Of a stretch of 64,000 bases of DNA, positions 24,807 to 34,246 are shown piece by piece. The stretch's first letter is position 1. Each line of letters opens with the position of its first letter. The stretch comes from Betaproteobacteria bacterium (GTDB taxonomy: Bacteria > Pseudomonadota > Gammaproteobacteria > Burkholderiales > Burkholderiaceae_A). The stretch lies in the NCBI GenBank assembly GCA_028139135.1, contig JAOINB010000002.1, positions 82,412-146,411 on the forward strand, in the 5' to 3' direction. A program made the position numbers and the translations under genes. The notes under the pieces are model-generated. The model was not told the DNA's origin. It ran no database searches and worked only from the letters and a program-made list of their open reading frames with translations.

Positions 24807-26744
24807 TCAGTCCTCCCACTCTAATTCTGCGTATGCTGCTGATATATTCCTTTTTGAGTAATTAGCACTAGCTTCCCAAACGCCATCTGGCTCGGAATCA
24901 ATACTTTTCATAGCCTCTTGTAAACTAATGTTATCACGAAGAGCCTCTCGCACAGATCTTTTTAAATTCACCAAATAATTTAGCTGGTTTTTCAGACCTC
25001 TTTCATCATCTTGAAGAGGCCCATGACCAGGAATTATCCTCTTCACATAACGTTCATTTGGTAATTTTTCAAAGAAGTTTATTAATTGTCGAGTAACTCT
25101 AATCCAACCATTAAGGCTGCCGTCTATAACTGGAATATGTTTTACAAACAATAGATCACCAGAAATTAGCGTTCGAGACGTATGATCAAATACAGTTAAG
25201 TCATGATTGGTATGAGCCGTTTCCCATGCGGTAAGCGTTAGCTTCCTGTTACCTAAGTCCAATTGCAAGAATTTTTCAACCTCTTTTGTTGCTGTATAGG
25301 GTTCTAACACATTTTTTTCACCGAGTAGCTCTAGCAATCTTTTATTGTAGGTATTGAACCTATTTAAATAAGCAGTTGTAAAATTCTTATGAGCAATAAA
25401 TTCTGGAGGGGGATTCAACTGTGCAAATGCTTTATTGCCACCGGTATGATCAGGGTGAACGTGGGTGTTTATTACAAAACATACAGGTTTACTACTTATT
25501 TTTTTTATTGCAGAAATAAGAGATTTTCCAGCATGTAAACTTCCTCCTGTATCAATCACTGCAATGCAGTCCGCCCCTTCGATAAATGAAAAATTTGAAA
25601 TTAGCCCTCTATTTTTGCTGGAAAACTCTGCAATATTTCCCTGGAAGGTGTAAATTCCAGGAGATACCGAATCTAACACAAGGGGGACTATGTCATTTAA
25701 TTTTCCATCAAATTTCTGTTTATTTTCCTTCTCTAAAAAATCTTTACTCAACGGAGGGCATTTCACATTTTGGTTAAATGCCTCAAGCTCTATTTCTCTC
25801 GATACTTTTTGATAATTAAGATTATGTCTCCTGTCAAATCCAGGAGTATTTATAAAATCTGCAAGTCCCTCAGGTAAACTATTGCTATCTCTAAAAATAC
25901 CTAGCAAATAGTCTTTTTTAGCAATCTCATAAATCAAATTTAGATACTTTATGTTTAATTCTAAAGCTTTGCTTTTAAAGTCTTGAGAAGAGGCAACTGT
26001 ACCACTCCCAATAATGTATGTCGGTTCTAATGCTCGGAGAAATTCAAGTCCACGAACCCATGGTCTTGTATGACCTTTGGCTAAACTAGGAATAGAATTA
26101 TTAAAAACAATCTCGCTCGCATAAAGAATTTTTAAATTTTCGTTCCAAAGTAAGGTGTCTCCTGTTTCTTTAACGCAAGAAAATGAAATTGCTTTCCAAT
26201 CCAGCATTTCTGGATGTAGAGGAGAGTTTTTCTTGACAATATAATTTGGAACTACAATTTCGCTACCGGCCAATTCCCTAGGGTTTACTTCTCGTATCAT
26301 GTCATCTCTACACTCCTTGCATTTTCTTTCCATATATGCAGCAGTTTTCCTAGAACTTATAAAAGTTGGACTGCTTTCTAAAAACGTGTAGTTGCCCATC
26401 ACTTTTTCCGGCTTAGCGGAAGAGTTAAACACCCATTTTACGGGAGGTAACTCTATATTAAATTTCGATGCAATAGTTTTGAAAATCTTATCAATGTATC
26501 CGCGGTGAGGACCTGGATCTACGACAAAAGTACCATTTTTTTTTACAACTAAAAGAGAGTTCACCCCTGCTTCGGTACCAACATTTTTAAGGTACCCAGT
26601 ATTCTCAAAAGCCAGATAAACTTTCTGAGCAGGACTATCATGGATCAGTGAGATTTCAAACTCATAGTCCTTCGTTTCAAACGAAAGAACTTTACCAGAA
26701 AGAAAAATAAAGAGTGTGAAACCACTTACCCAAAACTTTACCAT
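24807..26744 (-). CDS. Secreted tandem metallo-beta-lactamase-fold protein (quinoprotein-relay hydrolase type)
   Basis: About 645 aa from the ATG at 26744, where a signal peptide begins (VKFWVSGFTLFIFLSG). The ORF-track start lies inside the tRNA gene and is wrong. The C-terminal half has the full zinc motif VINTHVHPDHTGGNKAF and later ISGDLLF and IPGHGP. The N-terminal half repeats the fold (SLLVVKKNGTFVVDPGPHRG, LYASEIVF, YIIGSGT) but lacks the HxHxDH motif, reading VFNSSAKPEKVMG at that point. It therefore looks like a fusion of an inactive and an active hydrolase domain. SoxH-like proteins are the relatives. Confidence 0.85.
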   Translation of the reverse strand: MVKFWVSGFTLFIFLSGKVLSFETKDYEFEISLIHDSPAQKVYLAFENTGYLKNVGTEAGVNSLLVVKKNGTFVVDPGPHRGYIDKIFKTIASKFNIELPPVKWVFNSSAKPEKVMGNYTFLESSPTFISSRKTAAYMERKCKECRDDMIREVNPRELAGSEIVVPNYIVKKNSPLHPEMLDWKAISFSCVKETGDTLLWNENLKILYASEIVFNNSIPSLAKGHTRPWVRGLEFLRALEPTYIIGSGTVASSQDFKSKALELNIKYLNLIYEIAKKDYLLGIFRDSNSLPEGLADFINTPGFDRRHNLNYQKVSREIELEAFNQNVKCPPLSKDFLEKENKQKFDGKLNDIVPLVLDSVSPGIYTFQGNIAEFSSKNRGLISNFSFIEGADCIAVIDTGGSLHAGKSLISAIKKISSKPVCFVINTHVHPDHTGGNKAFAQLNPPPEFIAHKNFTTAYLNRFNTYNKRLLELLGEKNVLEPYTATKEVEKFLQLDLGNRKLTLTAWETAHTNHDLTVFDHTSRTLISGDLLFVKHIPVIDGSLNGWIRVTRQLINFFEKLPNERYVKRIIPGHGPLQDDERGLKNQLNYLVNLKRSVREALRDNISLQEAMKSIDSEPDGVWEASANYSKRNISAAYAELEWED

Positions 26745-26758
26745 CGACTCTCCCATCC

Positions 26759-26835
26759 TGGTGGGCCCAACAGGACTCGAACCTGTGACCAATCGATTAT
26801 GAGTCGACTGCTCTAACCAACTGAGCTATGGGCCC
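26759..26835 (-). tRNA. tRNA with CAU anticodon, probably tRNA-Ile2
   Basis: 77 nt with encoded CCA. The acceptor stem GGGCCCA/TGGGCCC is perfect, the anticodon stem-loop reads GTCGA-CTCATAA-TCGAT, and the T arm is ACAGG-TTCGAGT-CCTGT. The anticodon is CAT. The anticodon-arm context (CGACTCATAATCG, then TTGGTC) resembles tRNA-Ile2, which is modified to lysidine and reads AUA, and a tRNA-Ile2 gene lies near rpoD in E. coli. Elongator tRNA-Met is the alternative. Confidence 0.93.
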
Positions 26836-26872
26836 TAAATATTATTCAAGCTTAATCCAGTTAATCAAAAAA

Positions 26873-29383
26873 TCAAAGGCTATCAAGGAAACTTTTCAGC
26901 TTGTCACTACGGCTTGGATGCCTCAGTTTCCGGAGAGCTTTAGCCTCAATCTGTCTAATTCTTTCCCTGGTAACATCAAATTGTTTACCAACCTCCTCAA
27001 GAGTGTGGTCAGTAGACATTTCAACCCCAAATCTCATTCGTAAAACTTTCGCCTCACGGGGGGTGAGAGAGTCGAGCACTTCCTTGACAACATCTTTCAT
27101 AGAATCTTGTAGTGCAATTTCCATCGGTAACAGTGTATTAAGATCTTCTATAAAGTCCCCTAAATGAGAGTCCTCATCATCACCAATCGGAGTTTCCATG
27201 GATATAGGCTCCTTGGCAATCTTCATTATCTTTCGGACTTTTTCTTCAACCATTTCCATTTTTTCAGCGAGCACGTGAGGATCTGGTTCCTTGCCTGTCT
27301 CCTGCAAAATTTGTCTAGAGATCCTATTCATCTTGTTAATTGTCTCAATCATATGAACTGGGATTCGAATTGTTCTAGCCTGATCAGCGATTGATCTGGT
27401 AATCGCCTGCCTAATCCACCATGTCGCATATGTGGAGAATTTATAACCACGCCGGTACTCAAATTTATCAACAGCTTTCATTAATCCAATATTACCCTCT
27501 TGGATGAGGTCTAGGAACTGCAGTCCTCTATTAGTATATTTTTTTGCAATAGAAATAACTAAGCGCAAATTTGCCTCTGTCATCTCTCTTTTTGCCTCCC
27601 TTGCAGCTCGCTCGCCCTTAGTCATCATTTTATTGACTTCTCTAAGATCTCTGAGAGGTAAAACCACTTTTGTCTGTACATCGATCAAGGTTTGCTGCAA
27701 TTCCTTCAAAGCAGCCAAATTTCTGTCATAAGCAGCTTTCTTCTCATCTGGGACCGTATCTCTTTTGCTTTCGAATAAATTCAAATTAGTTTCATTTCCA
27801 GCCCAATCTTTGACTAACCATTCGAGAGGCAAACCCACTCTATCAACAACAAGATGTCTCACTTTACGCTCGACATTCCGGACCTCATCCATTTCGTAGC
27901 GGAGAAAAGCCGCGAGACTTTCAACCGTCTTAGATGTAAATCTTATGGACATCAATTGATTTTTAATTTTTTCCTGGAAATTGAGAAATTTATCTGATTT
28001 GTACCCATCCTCCTCAAGAGATTTTCCCATTGACGAGAAATCGGCCGCTATTAATTCAATTTTCTCCATAAAAACTTTTTGCCTCTCCATTAATCTTGAA
28101 GAGATCTGTCCTTCATCGTCATCCTTCACATTTTCATCTTCCTCAATAGCCCGAATTTCTGATTCCGTATTAGCCAATAACATCTCTTCTGGAGCATCTG
28201 GGTCAATTATTCCGTCCACTATTTCCTCGATTTTCAGCTTACCTTCCTCGATTTCGGAACCAAAGGAGATGATCACATTGATAGTAACCGGACAACGCGC
28301 CAAAGCAATTAAGATTTCTCTAAAACCCGCCTCTATCTTTTTTGCAATTACAATCTCCCCTTCCCGGGTAAGGAGCTCAACAGAACCCATTTCCCGCATA
28401 TACATTCTCACCGGATCTGTTGTCCGACCAAATTCAGAATCTACGACTGTGGATAAAGCAGCTTCAGCCTCTTCTTCGGCATCGTCACCATCTGAGGCAG
28501 AAGACTCTCCCGAAAGCAAAAGTGCCTCAGTATCGGGAGTGTGTTCATAGACTGCAATATTCCACTCATTAAAAGTGATTACAATAGATTCCATCTGGTC
28601 GCTATCCAACTGTATATCGGGAAGATGATCATTTATCTCCCCGTGGGTTAGATAACCCCTTTCTTTGCCTAATAAAATTAGAGTTTTCAGTCTTGCCTTC
28701 CTTGCCTCAATTTCCTCGTCGGTAAGCGGCCCGCTAGGCATAAACTCCATAAGCCTGCGATCCCTTGACCTCCTACCCCTTCGTTTTACTTTGGTTTTTT
28801 CTCTGCGAGCTGGTGAGTTAGATTTTTCTAGTCCTTTGAGAGCAGGATCTTTAGGTTTTCTTCCCCTCCTTTTTTTAGTCGGCAATTGACTTACAGCATC
28901 ACCCTCGAGAGGAGTCTGACTGGTTGCAGTAGTCAGTTTCTTTTCATCTTTAACTAGTTTTTTCTTTTTTTTACTTTTTGAGATAGCCGAAGACCGCTTA
29001 GAACTTTCAATTTTAGCGTTCTTTACAGCGTTTTTTTTAGAAGACTTGGACACTTTAGAAGGGGATTTGGTCTTTTTTTTCTTCGTCGAAGATAAGACAG
29101 TTTTTTTTGCAGAGAGAGGCTTCCCCTTTTTTGATGCTTTTTTTGCGCCAACCACCTTTTTAGTTTTTGTCTTAACCGTTTTTTTCGCTACGGTCTTTTT
29201 AGTCTTTTTTGGTTTGCTTTTTGAACCCCCGGCATTCCGCCCAGAGGTTACCTTTCTCTTTACGGTTCGCGCGCCTGTTGTCGCCTTTTTTTTGGATTTT
29301 GTTTTAACATTTACATTAGAACTTTTGGTGGATTTCTTTGATTTCACCGTTTTTTTTGCCGTTTTTTTTGTTCTCGTCGCCAT
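26873..29383 (-). CDS. rpoD: Primary sigma factor RpoD with long basic N-terminal extension
   Basis: 836 aa against about 613 in E. coli. Residues from about 229 on are canonical: region 1.1 ([21 protein letters not shown]), region 1.2 ([21 protein letters not shown]), region 2 ([20 protein letters not shown]) and region 4 ([20 protein letters not shown]). The first 215 residues are a lysine/serine/threonine-rich, histone-H1-like tail that also contains an AT-hook-like RRGRKPKDP and a second RRGRR cluster. Lysine/alanine-rich N-terminal tails on RpoD are known in betaproteobacteria; this one is long. It follows dnaG in the rpsU-dnaG-rpoD operon. Confidence 0.98.
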   Translation of the reverse strand: MATRTKKTAKKTVKSKKSTKSSNVNVKTKSKKKATTGARTVKRKVTSGRNAGGSKSKPKKTKKTVAKKTVKTKTKKVVGAKKASKKGKPLSAKKTVLSSTKKKKTKSPSKVSKSSKKNAVKNAKIESSKRSSAISKSKKKKKLVKDEKKLTTATSQTPLEGDAVSQLPTKKRRGRKPKDPALKGLEKSNSPARREKTKVKRRGRRSRDRRLMEFMPSGPLTDEEIEARKARLKTLILLGKERGYLTHGEINDHLPDIQLDSDQMESIVITFNEWNIAVYEHTPDTEALLLSGESSASDGDDAEEEAEAALSTVVDSEFGRTTDPVRMYMREMGSVELLTREGEIVIAKKIEAGFREILIALARCPVTINVIISFGSEIEEGKLKIEEIVDGIIDPDAPEEMLLANTESEIRAIEEDENVKDDDEGQISSRLMERQKVFMEKIELIAADFSSMGKSLEEDGYKSDKFLNFQEKIKNQLMSIRFTSKTVESLAAFLRYEMDEVRNVERKVRHLVVDRVGLPLEWLVKDWAGNETNLNLFESKRDTVPDEKKAAYDRNLAALKELQQTLIDVQTKVVLPLRDLREVNKMMTKGERAAREAKREMTEANLRLVISIAKKYTNRGLQFLDLIQEGNIGLMKAVDKFEYRRGYKFSTYATWWIRQAITRSIADQARTIRIPVHMIETINKMNRISRQILQETGKEPDPHVLAEKMEMVEEKVRKIMKIAKEPISMETPIGDDEDSHLGDFIEDLNTLLPMEIALQDSMKDVVKEVLDSLTPREAKVLRMRFGVEMSTDHTLEEVGKQFDVTRERIRQIEAKALRKLRHPSRSDKLKSFLDSL

Positions 29384-29502
29384 CGTAACTCCATAGTTTC
29401 CATATTTAAATATCTTAAGTACCTTGCAGTACGGAAAAAACTATCAACCAACTTTGTTAAATGTGTGTATTTTTAAACACAAAGCTTACAAGGATACCAG
29501 AC

Positions 29503-31302
29503 TTATCTGAGTTGAGCATTCTTTAAGCTCAATATTTCCCTCCTTATTTCATGGATTTCGCTAATTTGGACCTCTGGGTTAGCAGTAAGATTTCTTGCTT
29601 TTGTCTCAAGGTGTTCTATCTTCAGAGTTACAAACAAAAATTTGAATTCTCTCTTCAGTGTACCCTCAGTCTTTAAAATGTTGTCCAGAACGGGGTCACT
29701 TTTTAACGCCTTTTTTGCTAACTGGATTATTTCTTTAGATTTCCTGTGATCTTGCCCAAATTCATTGCTGGATTTGTCAACACCACTCGAATTATCACCA
29801 ATAAGCCTATTTTCTTGAATACATGTCAAAATTATTTCGTATTCTTTCATAAACCATTCCCGATCCTCACTAGAAACTGATTTAAGGTTCTCTGGGTCTC
29901 TAACCAGAACTTTAAGCATTTGCATTTCCGGAGAGGTAACTAACTCAGATTTCTCTTTAAAAAATACCTTGTTACTCTCTCGCTCTGGATATTCTTTCGG
30001 GAACTCTCTAGTTTCTCCAAACTCACTTATTGAACAAGATAACTGCTGTCCTGCTGCCTGCATTAATTGTCGCTTGAAAATTCCCCCAGGCATCGACTTA
30101 AATAATTTTTTTAGGTTGGATATTGCAGTTGATTTTCCCTCAACAGAGGATAAGCGCTCCGATGAACAAATAGTTTCTAAAACCATGGTTGAGAGTGGAA
30201 TGCCGCTCTCGAGTAATTTAGCCAATGCCTCATTACCTTTTTCCCTAATAAAAGTGTCTGGGTCCTTGTTCTGAGGCAAAAAAATAAAATTCACCAATAT
30301 ATCTTGCTTGTTCATGTTAACTAATACAATCTGAGCCGCTCTCCATGCGGCTCGTTTTCCTGCTGCGTCTCCATCAAACATAAATATTATTTCACGACCT
30401 ATTCTTTCCAGTTGCAAGAAATGTGAAGAGGATAAAGCAGTGCCTAAAGTGCCAACAGTATTCTTAAACCCTGCCTGGTGCATAGAAATAACATCGAAAT
30501 AGCCCTCTACAACTATTGCAAATTGACTTTTTGCGATGAATCTTTGCGCGTCAAAAAATCCATAAAGCTCCTTACTTTTTACGAACAAATATGTCTCTGG
30601 AGAATTCAGATATTTTGGCGCATTATCATCATCAACTATCGTCCTACCTCCAAAAGCTATCACCTCACCATTTTTATTAAAAATTGGAAAAATAATTCGA
30701 TTCCGGAACCTATCAAAAATTTTATTACCCGACTCCGATTTCTTTATAAGTCCAACAAGGAACAAATCAGGGTTGTCCTCATAATCACTGAAAGCTTGCT
30801 TTAGATTGTCCCAGGAATTCCCAGCATAACCAATGTGAAACTTCGCAGCAACCTCGCCCGAAATTCCTCGCGTTTTTAAATAAGAAACTGCAACTGAATT
30901 TGAAGCCAATCTACTCCTATAGAACCTTGCAGCCGCAAGTAAAAGCTTTTTATGATTCGATCGAACTTGATTTTGTCTCTTTGACTCTGGAGTAGTGTTT
31001 CCAATACTTTGCTCTTCTGGGAAATGAACTCCTGCTTTTTGACAGAGCTCTTTTAGTGCATCAACAAAACTTAGACTAAAATAATCCATCAGAAATTGTA
31101 TAGCATCGCCTTTAGCTCCGCATCCAAAGCAATAGTAAAACTGTCTCGACGAGTTGACACTGAACGACGCTGTCTTCTCTTTATGAAAAGGACACAGACC
31201 AAGAAAGTTGGAACCCCTGGGTTTTAACTCTACATGGGTGGAAATTAAGGGAACGATGTCAACACGTTCCAACAGGTTAGCCTTAAACTCGGGAGTTACC
31301 AT
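29503..31302 (-). CDS. dnaG: DNA primase
   Basis: 599 aa, normal length. The N-terminal zinc-binding domain reads CPFHKEKTASFSVNSSRQFYYCFGCG. The TOPRIM catalytic core includes VVEGYFDVISMHQAG and FMFDGDAAGKRAAWRA. The C-terminal helicase-interaction part is less conserved. It makes RNA primers at the replication fork. It sits between rpsU (34 nt upstream) and rpoD (119 nt downstream). The yqeY gene often found after rpsU in related lineages is absent here. Confidence 0.98.
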   Translation of the reverse strand: MVTPEFKANLLERVDIVPLISTHVELKPRGSNFLGLCPFHKEKTASFSVNSSRQFYYCFGCGAKGDAIQFLMDYFSLSFVDALKELCQKAGVHFPEEQSIGNTTPESKRQNQVRSNHKKLLLAAARFYRSRLASNSVAVSYLKTRGISGEVAAKFHIGYAGNSWDNLKQAFSDYEDNPDLFLVGLIKKSESGNKIFDRFRNRIIFPIFNKNGEVIAFGGRTIVDDDNAPKYLNSPETYLFVKSKELYGFFDAQRFIAKSQFAIVVEGYFDVISMHQAGFKNTVGTLGTALSSSHFLQLERIGREIIFMFDGDAAGKRAAWRAAQIVLVNMNKQDILVNFIFLPQNKDPDTFIREKGNEALAKLLESGIPLSTMVLETICSSERLSSVEGKSTAISNLKKLFKSMPGGIFKRQLMQAAGQQLSCSISEFGETREFPKEYPERESNKVFFKEKSELVTSPEMQMLKVLVRDPENLKSVSSEDREWFMKEYEIILTCIQENRLIGDNSSGVDKSSNEFGQDHRKSKEIIQLAKKALKSDPVLDNILKTEGTLKREFKFLFVTLKIEHLETKARNLTANPEVQISEIHEIRREILSLKNAQLR

Positions 31303-31336
31303 TTAACCTGCCCGACCTTTCGTTTATTTTGCCCTT

Positions 31337-31549
31337 CTAATATTTCCGAGTGGGAATCATTTGGGATCTGATCCGCTTGTGATGCCTTTTCACGGCAGCT
31401 GCTCTTTTTCTTTTCCGCTCGGCTGTCGGTTTCTCATAAAACTCTCGAGCCCTCAGTTCAGTAAGCAAACCTATTTTTTCAATTGTACGTTTAAATCGCC
31501 GCATTCCAGATTCAAACGGTTCGTTATCCTTTAATCTAACTACAGGCAT
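31337..31549 (-). CDS. rpsU: 30S ribosomal protein S21
   Basis: 70 aa, starting [26 protein letters not shown] and ending in the basic HHKRIRSQ tail, typical of bS21. It is the first gene of the rpsU-dnaG-rpoD operon. AAGGGG lies about 5 nt before the ATG. The gene is divergent from tsaD, as in gamma- and betaproteobacteria. Confidence 0.98.
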   Translation of the reverse strand: MPVVRLKDNEPFESGMRRFKRTIEKIGLLTELRAREFYEKPTAERKRKRAAAVKRHHKRIRSQMIPTRKY

Positions 31550-31590
31550 AAGACCCCTTAATTGTTACTGTGTTATTTAAATAGGGGTAT

Positions 31591-31619
31591 AGTATGCAAT
31601 ATAGTTACTTTTTTTTCAA
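31591..31619 (-). promoter_or_regulatory. Predicted promoter of rpsU-dnaG-rpoD
   Basis: In the 91-bp divergent gap to tsaD the minus strand reads TTGAAA, 17 nt, then CATACT (5/6 and 4/6 matches). Other spacings to TACTAT or TATACC are possible. No promoter was singled out for tsaD. Confidence 0.35.
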
Positions 31620-31640
31620 TAATTAACAAGAACTGCACGT

Positions 31641-32708
31641 ATGGCAAGAGAAGATCTCATCTTGGGGATAGAGACTAGCTGTGATGATACGGGAATATCA
31701 ATTATAAAAACATCAATTGCTAGAGATAACCCTGAAGAGGTAAATCTCGATATCCTTAGTAACAAATTAGCCTCTCAAACAAAACTGCACGACAAGTACG
31801 GGGGGGTAGTGCCTGAATTAGCCTCTAGAGAACATCTACGTTCATTGCTTCCTTTGACGAAACAAGCTCTTTTTGAAAGTAATTTGGACCCGTCTCGCCT
31901 GTCTAAAATTGCGGTAACGACTGGACCGGGTCTCAAAGGCTCATTACTAACCGGATTAAACTTTGCGGCAGGATTAGCGGCGGCTTTAAGAAAACCTCTC
32001 ATTCCGATCAATCATTTAGAAGGACATGTCTTATCAGCTTTTATAGAATCAAAGTCACACCCAAAGCGTAACTTCCCTTTTCTTACTCTCTTAATCTCAG
32101 GTGGTCACACGCAGATTATTTTAGCTAAAAAAATTGGAAAGTATGAGTTACTGGGTGAAACAGTTGATGACTCAATCGGAGAGACCTTTGACAAAGTAAG
32201 CCAGGAACTGGGATATGGTTATCCTGGCGGACCTATTATCGAGGAGTTAGCAAAAAAAGGGGACCCTACAAAATATCTTTTCCCAAAACCTCTTTTAAAA
32301 AAACAGGGTCTAAATCTAAGCTTTTCTGGTTTAAAGACTGCAGTCATTCGTGAAATCATAAAATGTAAAACTTCGAATGAACGCCACTGGAAAAATAATA
32401 TCGCTGCGAGCCTGCAAACCACAGTATCTAGCCTCTTAGCTTCAAAAATCAGAGATGCAATCACCTTAACTGGTACTGATTCATTGGTGGTGTCAGGGGG
32501 AGTAGCTGCGAATAATTTCATTAGGGAAACTTTATCGAATCTCTGTGAAGGGATGCATATCAACTTAAGACTACCCCCAAAACATCTTTGCGCAGATAAC
32601 GGCTTAATGATTGCTTGGGCTGCTTGCTTGAAAAGCCTATTACAGGAAGATTATTACATTGAGGAACTTAAAGTGAGACCTAGATGGAGTATTACAACAA
32701 AAGCTTAA
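31641..32708 (+). CDS. tsaD: tRNA N6-threonylcarbamoyladenosine transferase TsaD
   Basis: 355 aa. The metal-binding NHLEGH motif, GIETSCDDTGI at the N-terminus and LLISGGHTQI identify the Kae1/TsaD family. With TsaB, TsaE and TsaC it makes t6A37 in ANN-decoding tRNAs. It is divergent from rpsU and convergent with plsY; the two stop codons share the palindrome TTAA, so the genes overlap by 4 bp. TsaE is encoded at 35405. Confidence 0.98.
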   Translation: MAREDLILGIETSCDDTGISIIKTSIARDNPEEVNLDILSNKLASQTKLHDKYGGVVPELASREHLRSLLPLTKQALFESNLDPSRLSKIAVTTGPGLKGSLLTGLNFAAGLAAALRKPLIPINHLEGHVLSAFIESKSHPKRNFPFLTLLISGGHTQIILAKKIGKYELLGETVDDSIGETFDKVSQELGYGYPGGPIIEELAKKGDPTKYLFPKPLLKKQGLNLSFSGLKTAVIREIIKCKTSNERHWKNNIAASLQTTVSSLLASKIRDAITLTGTDSLVVSGGVAANNFIRETLSNLCEGMHINLRLPPKHLCADNGLMIAWAACLKSLLQEDYYIEELKVRPRWSITTKA

Positions 32709-33340
32709 TTATCATTTTTTTTTTTGAATCTTTTTTTTAGCGCCAAAATGTTAGTCGAATGTCTGAAAAGAAGTAGTGTAGACAAAACACAGATCATTCC
32801 GTATGCTAGCCAAAATTCTTGATGGTACTCCATCTTAATTACAAAAAAAGAGATTATCGGAAGAGTAAAAGCTGTTGATATAGCGGCAAAACCAGAAACC
32901 CTCGTTAATAGAAAAGTTGCTACCCATATTAAACTTGCCAGTCCCCCAAGGGCAAATGAGGTAGCGAGAAGAACACCAAAAGTTGTTGCGACTCCCTTAC
33001 CTCCCTTAAAACCATAAAAAATCGGGTAAATGTGGCCAAGGACGACCGCTATGGAGACAAAAACAGTGATTGCCGTAAAGGAGCTCTGGTAATTCAATAA
33101 GATTTTCGATCCCGAACTCGCAAGAACTACACTGAAATAACCTTTAGCAAAATCACCCATAAAAGTAAGTAACCCTGCAAGCCGATCACCGCTTCTAAAA
33201 ACATTAGTAGCTCCTGGATTTTTAGAACCGTAATCCCTTGGGTCTGATATGCCACGAAAATTAGACACAATAATCGCAAAAGATATTGATCCGATTAAAT
33301 AAGCAACGCTGCTAAATATAATTGTTATGAGAACTTCTAT
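32705..33340 (-). CDS. plsY: Glycerol-3-phosphate acyltransferase PlsY, apparent non-standard start
   Basis: The track reports 187 aa from a GTG at 33268, but the conserved first membrane helix lies upstream in the same frame: EVLITIIFSSVAYLIGSISFAIIV, continuing into the PlsY motif DPRDYGSKNPGATNVFRSGD. That stretch contains no ATG, GTG or TTG. The likely start is the ATA at 33340, four bases after the xerD stop, with AAGG nearby as ribosome binding site, giving 211 aa. YGFKGGKGVATTFG is the second catalytic motif. PlsY transfers acyl from acyl-phosphate to glycerol-3-phosphate in the inner membrane. Confidence 0.9.
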   Translation of the reverse strand: MEVLITIIFSSVAYLIGSISFAIIVSNFRGISDPRDYGSKNPGATNVFRSGDRLAGLLTFMGDFAKGYFSVVLASSGSKILLNYQSSFTAITVFVSIAVVLGHIYPIFYGFKGGKGVATTFGVLLATSFALGGLASLIWVATFLLTRVSGFAAISTAFTLPIISFFVIKMEYHQEFWLAYGMICVLSTLLLFRHSTNILALKKRFKKKNDN

Positions 33341-33343
33341 AAC

Positions 33344-34246
33344 TTAGGCCCTTGGATGATGTTTAGCATAAATTTGTTTCAAGTTATCCAATGCTATTTT
33401 AGTATAAATTTGCGTCGTTGATATATCAGCGTGACCTAATAAAAGTTGAATGGCCCGCAAATCTGCGCCATTATTTAGGAGATGCGTTGCAAACGTATGT
33501 CGGAATGTATGCGGTGTACAATCATTCTGTAAACCAACTTGAGATCCAAGTTCCCGAACTAACTTCCATATAAATTGTCGACTAAGCTTCCTCCCACTTT
33601 TTCCTACGAAAAAGAAATCTGACGATTTATTTTTCAAAAGCTTTGGTCTCGAGCTAGATAAATATTTCTCAATCCAAAAAACCGCATCGTCCCCGAATGG
33701 GACTACTCGTTCTTTCCTACCTTTTCCCGAAACTAGAACTGCTTTTTCTAACAACAAGCAATCAGTATATTTAAGACTAACAAGTTCAGACACTCTCAAT
33801 CCAGATGCATACATTAATTCCAAAATTGCTCTATCTCTAAGGCCATTAGTAGTCTCTGTGTTAGGTATTGAAAAAAGGGTTAACAACTGCTTTTCAGTCA
33901 AAACGAAAGCTAATTTTTGACTGAATTTCAATCCTTTTATTCTACTTGAGGGATTAGTGGTTATATGCTTCTCCCGATCCATCCATAAATAAAATTTTTT
34001 TATAGAGGATATTTTTCTATTTAATGTTGATACTTTTAAGGTTTTTCTAACGCAATTAAAATAATCACTTATTAATGATTCGCAAACCTCAGAGATTGCT
34101 ATTTCTTTTTCTTTTAACCAAAAATTGAAATCGATTATATCAGCACGATATGCCAGTATGGTATTACGAGATAGACCAGACTCTAAGGAAAGTACTCCGC
34201 AAAATTTTTCTATAAGTTCGGTTTCCAACTTATATCCTCGACTCAT
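33344..34246 (-). CDS. xerD: Site-specific tyrosine recombinase XerD
   Basis: 300 aa. Catalytic residues are in place: Arg in ASGLRVSEL, Lys in SGKGRKERVV, His-x-x-Arg in TPHTFRHTFATHL, His in LLGHADISTTQIYT and the following Tyr. The PNTETTNGLRDRAILELMYASGLRVSEL stretch and the HHPRA C-terminus favour XerD over XerC. It resolves chromosome dimers at dif together with XerC. It overlaps queG upstream by 17 nt and directly precedes plsY. Confidence 0.93.
   Translation of the reverse strand: MSRGYKLETELIEKFCGVLSLESGLSRNTILAYRADIIDFNFWLKEKEIAISEVCESLISDYFNCVRKTLKVSTLNRKISSIKKFYLWMDREKHITTNPSSRIKGLKFSQKLAFVLTEKQLLTLFSIPNTETTNGLRDRAILELMYASGLRVSELVSLKYTDCLLLEKAVLVSGKGRKERVVPFGDDAVFWIEKYLSSSRPKLLKNKSSDFFFVGKSGRKLSRQFIWKLVRELGSQVGLQNDCTPHTFRHTFATHLLNNGADLRAIQLLLGHADISTTQIYTKIALDNLKQIYAKHHPRA

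Noticed and set aside
26745-26792. N-terminal extension of the double metallohydrolase ORF (MVTGSSPVGPTRMGES)
   Set aside because: Those codons are mostly the translated 3' end of the tRNA gene; the signal peptide begins at the ATG at 26744.
27981-29396. Long plus-strand ORFs opposite rpoD (189 and 116 aa)
   Set aside because: Composition reflects the antisense of lysine- and glutamate-rich rpoD codons; no start signals.
29462-29481. TGT-N12-ACA palindrome between rpoD and dnaG
   Set aside because: A single AT-rich match outside the photosynthesis genes; about 20 are expected by chance in the window, and it is not paired with another.
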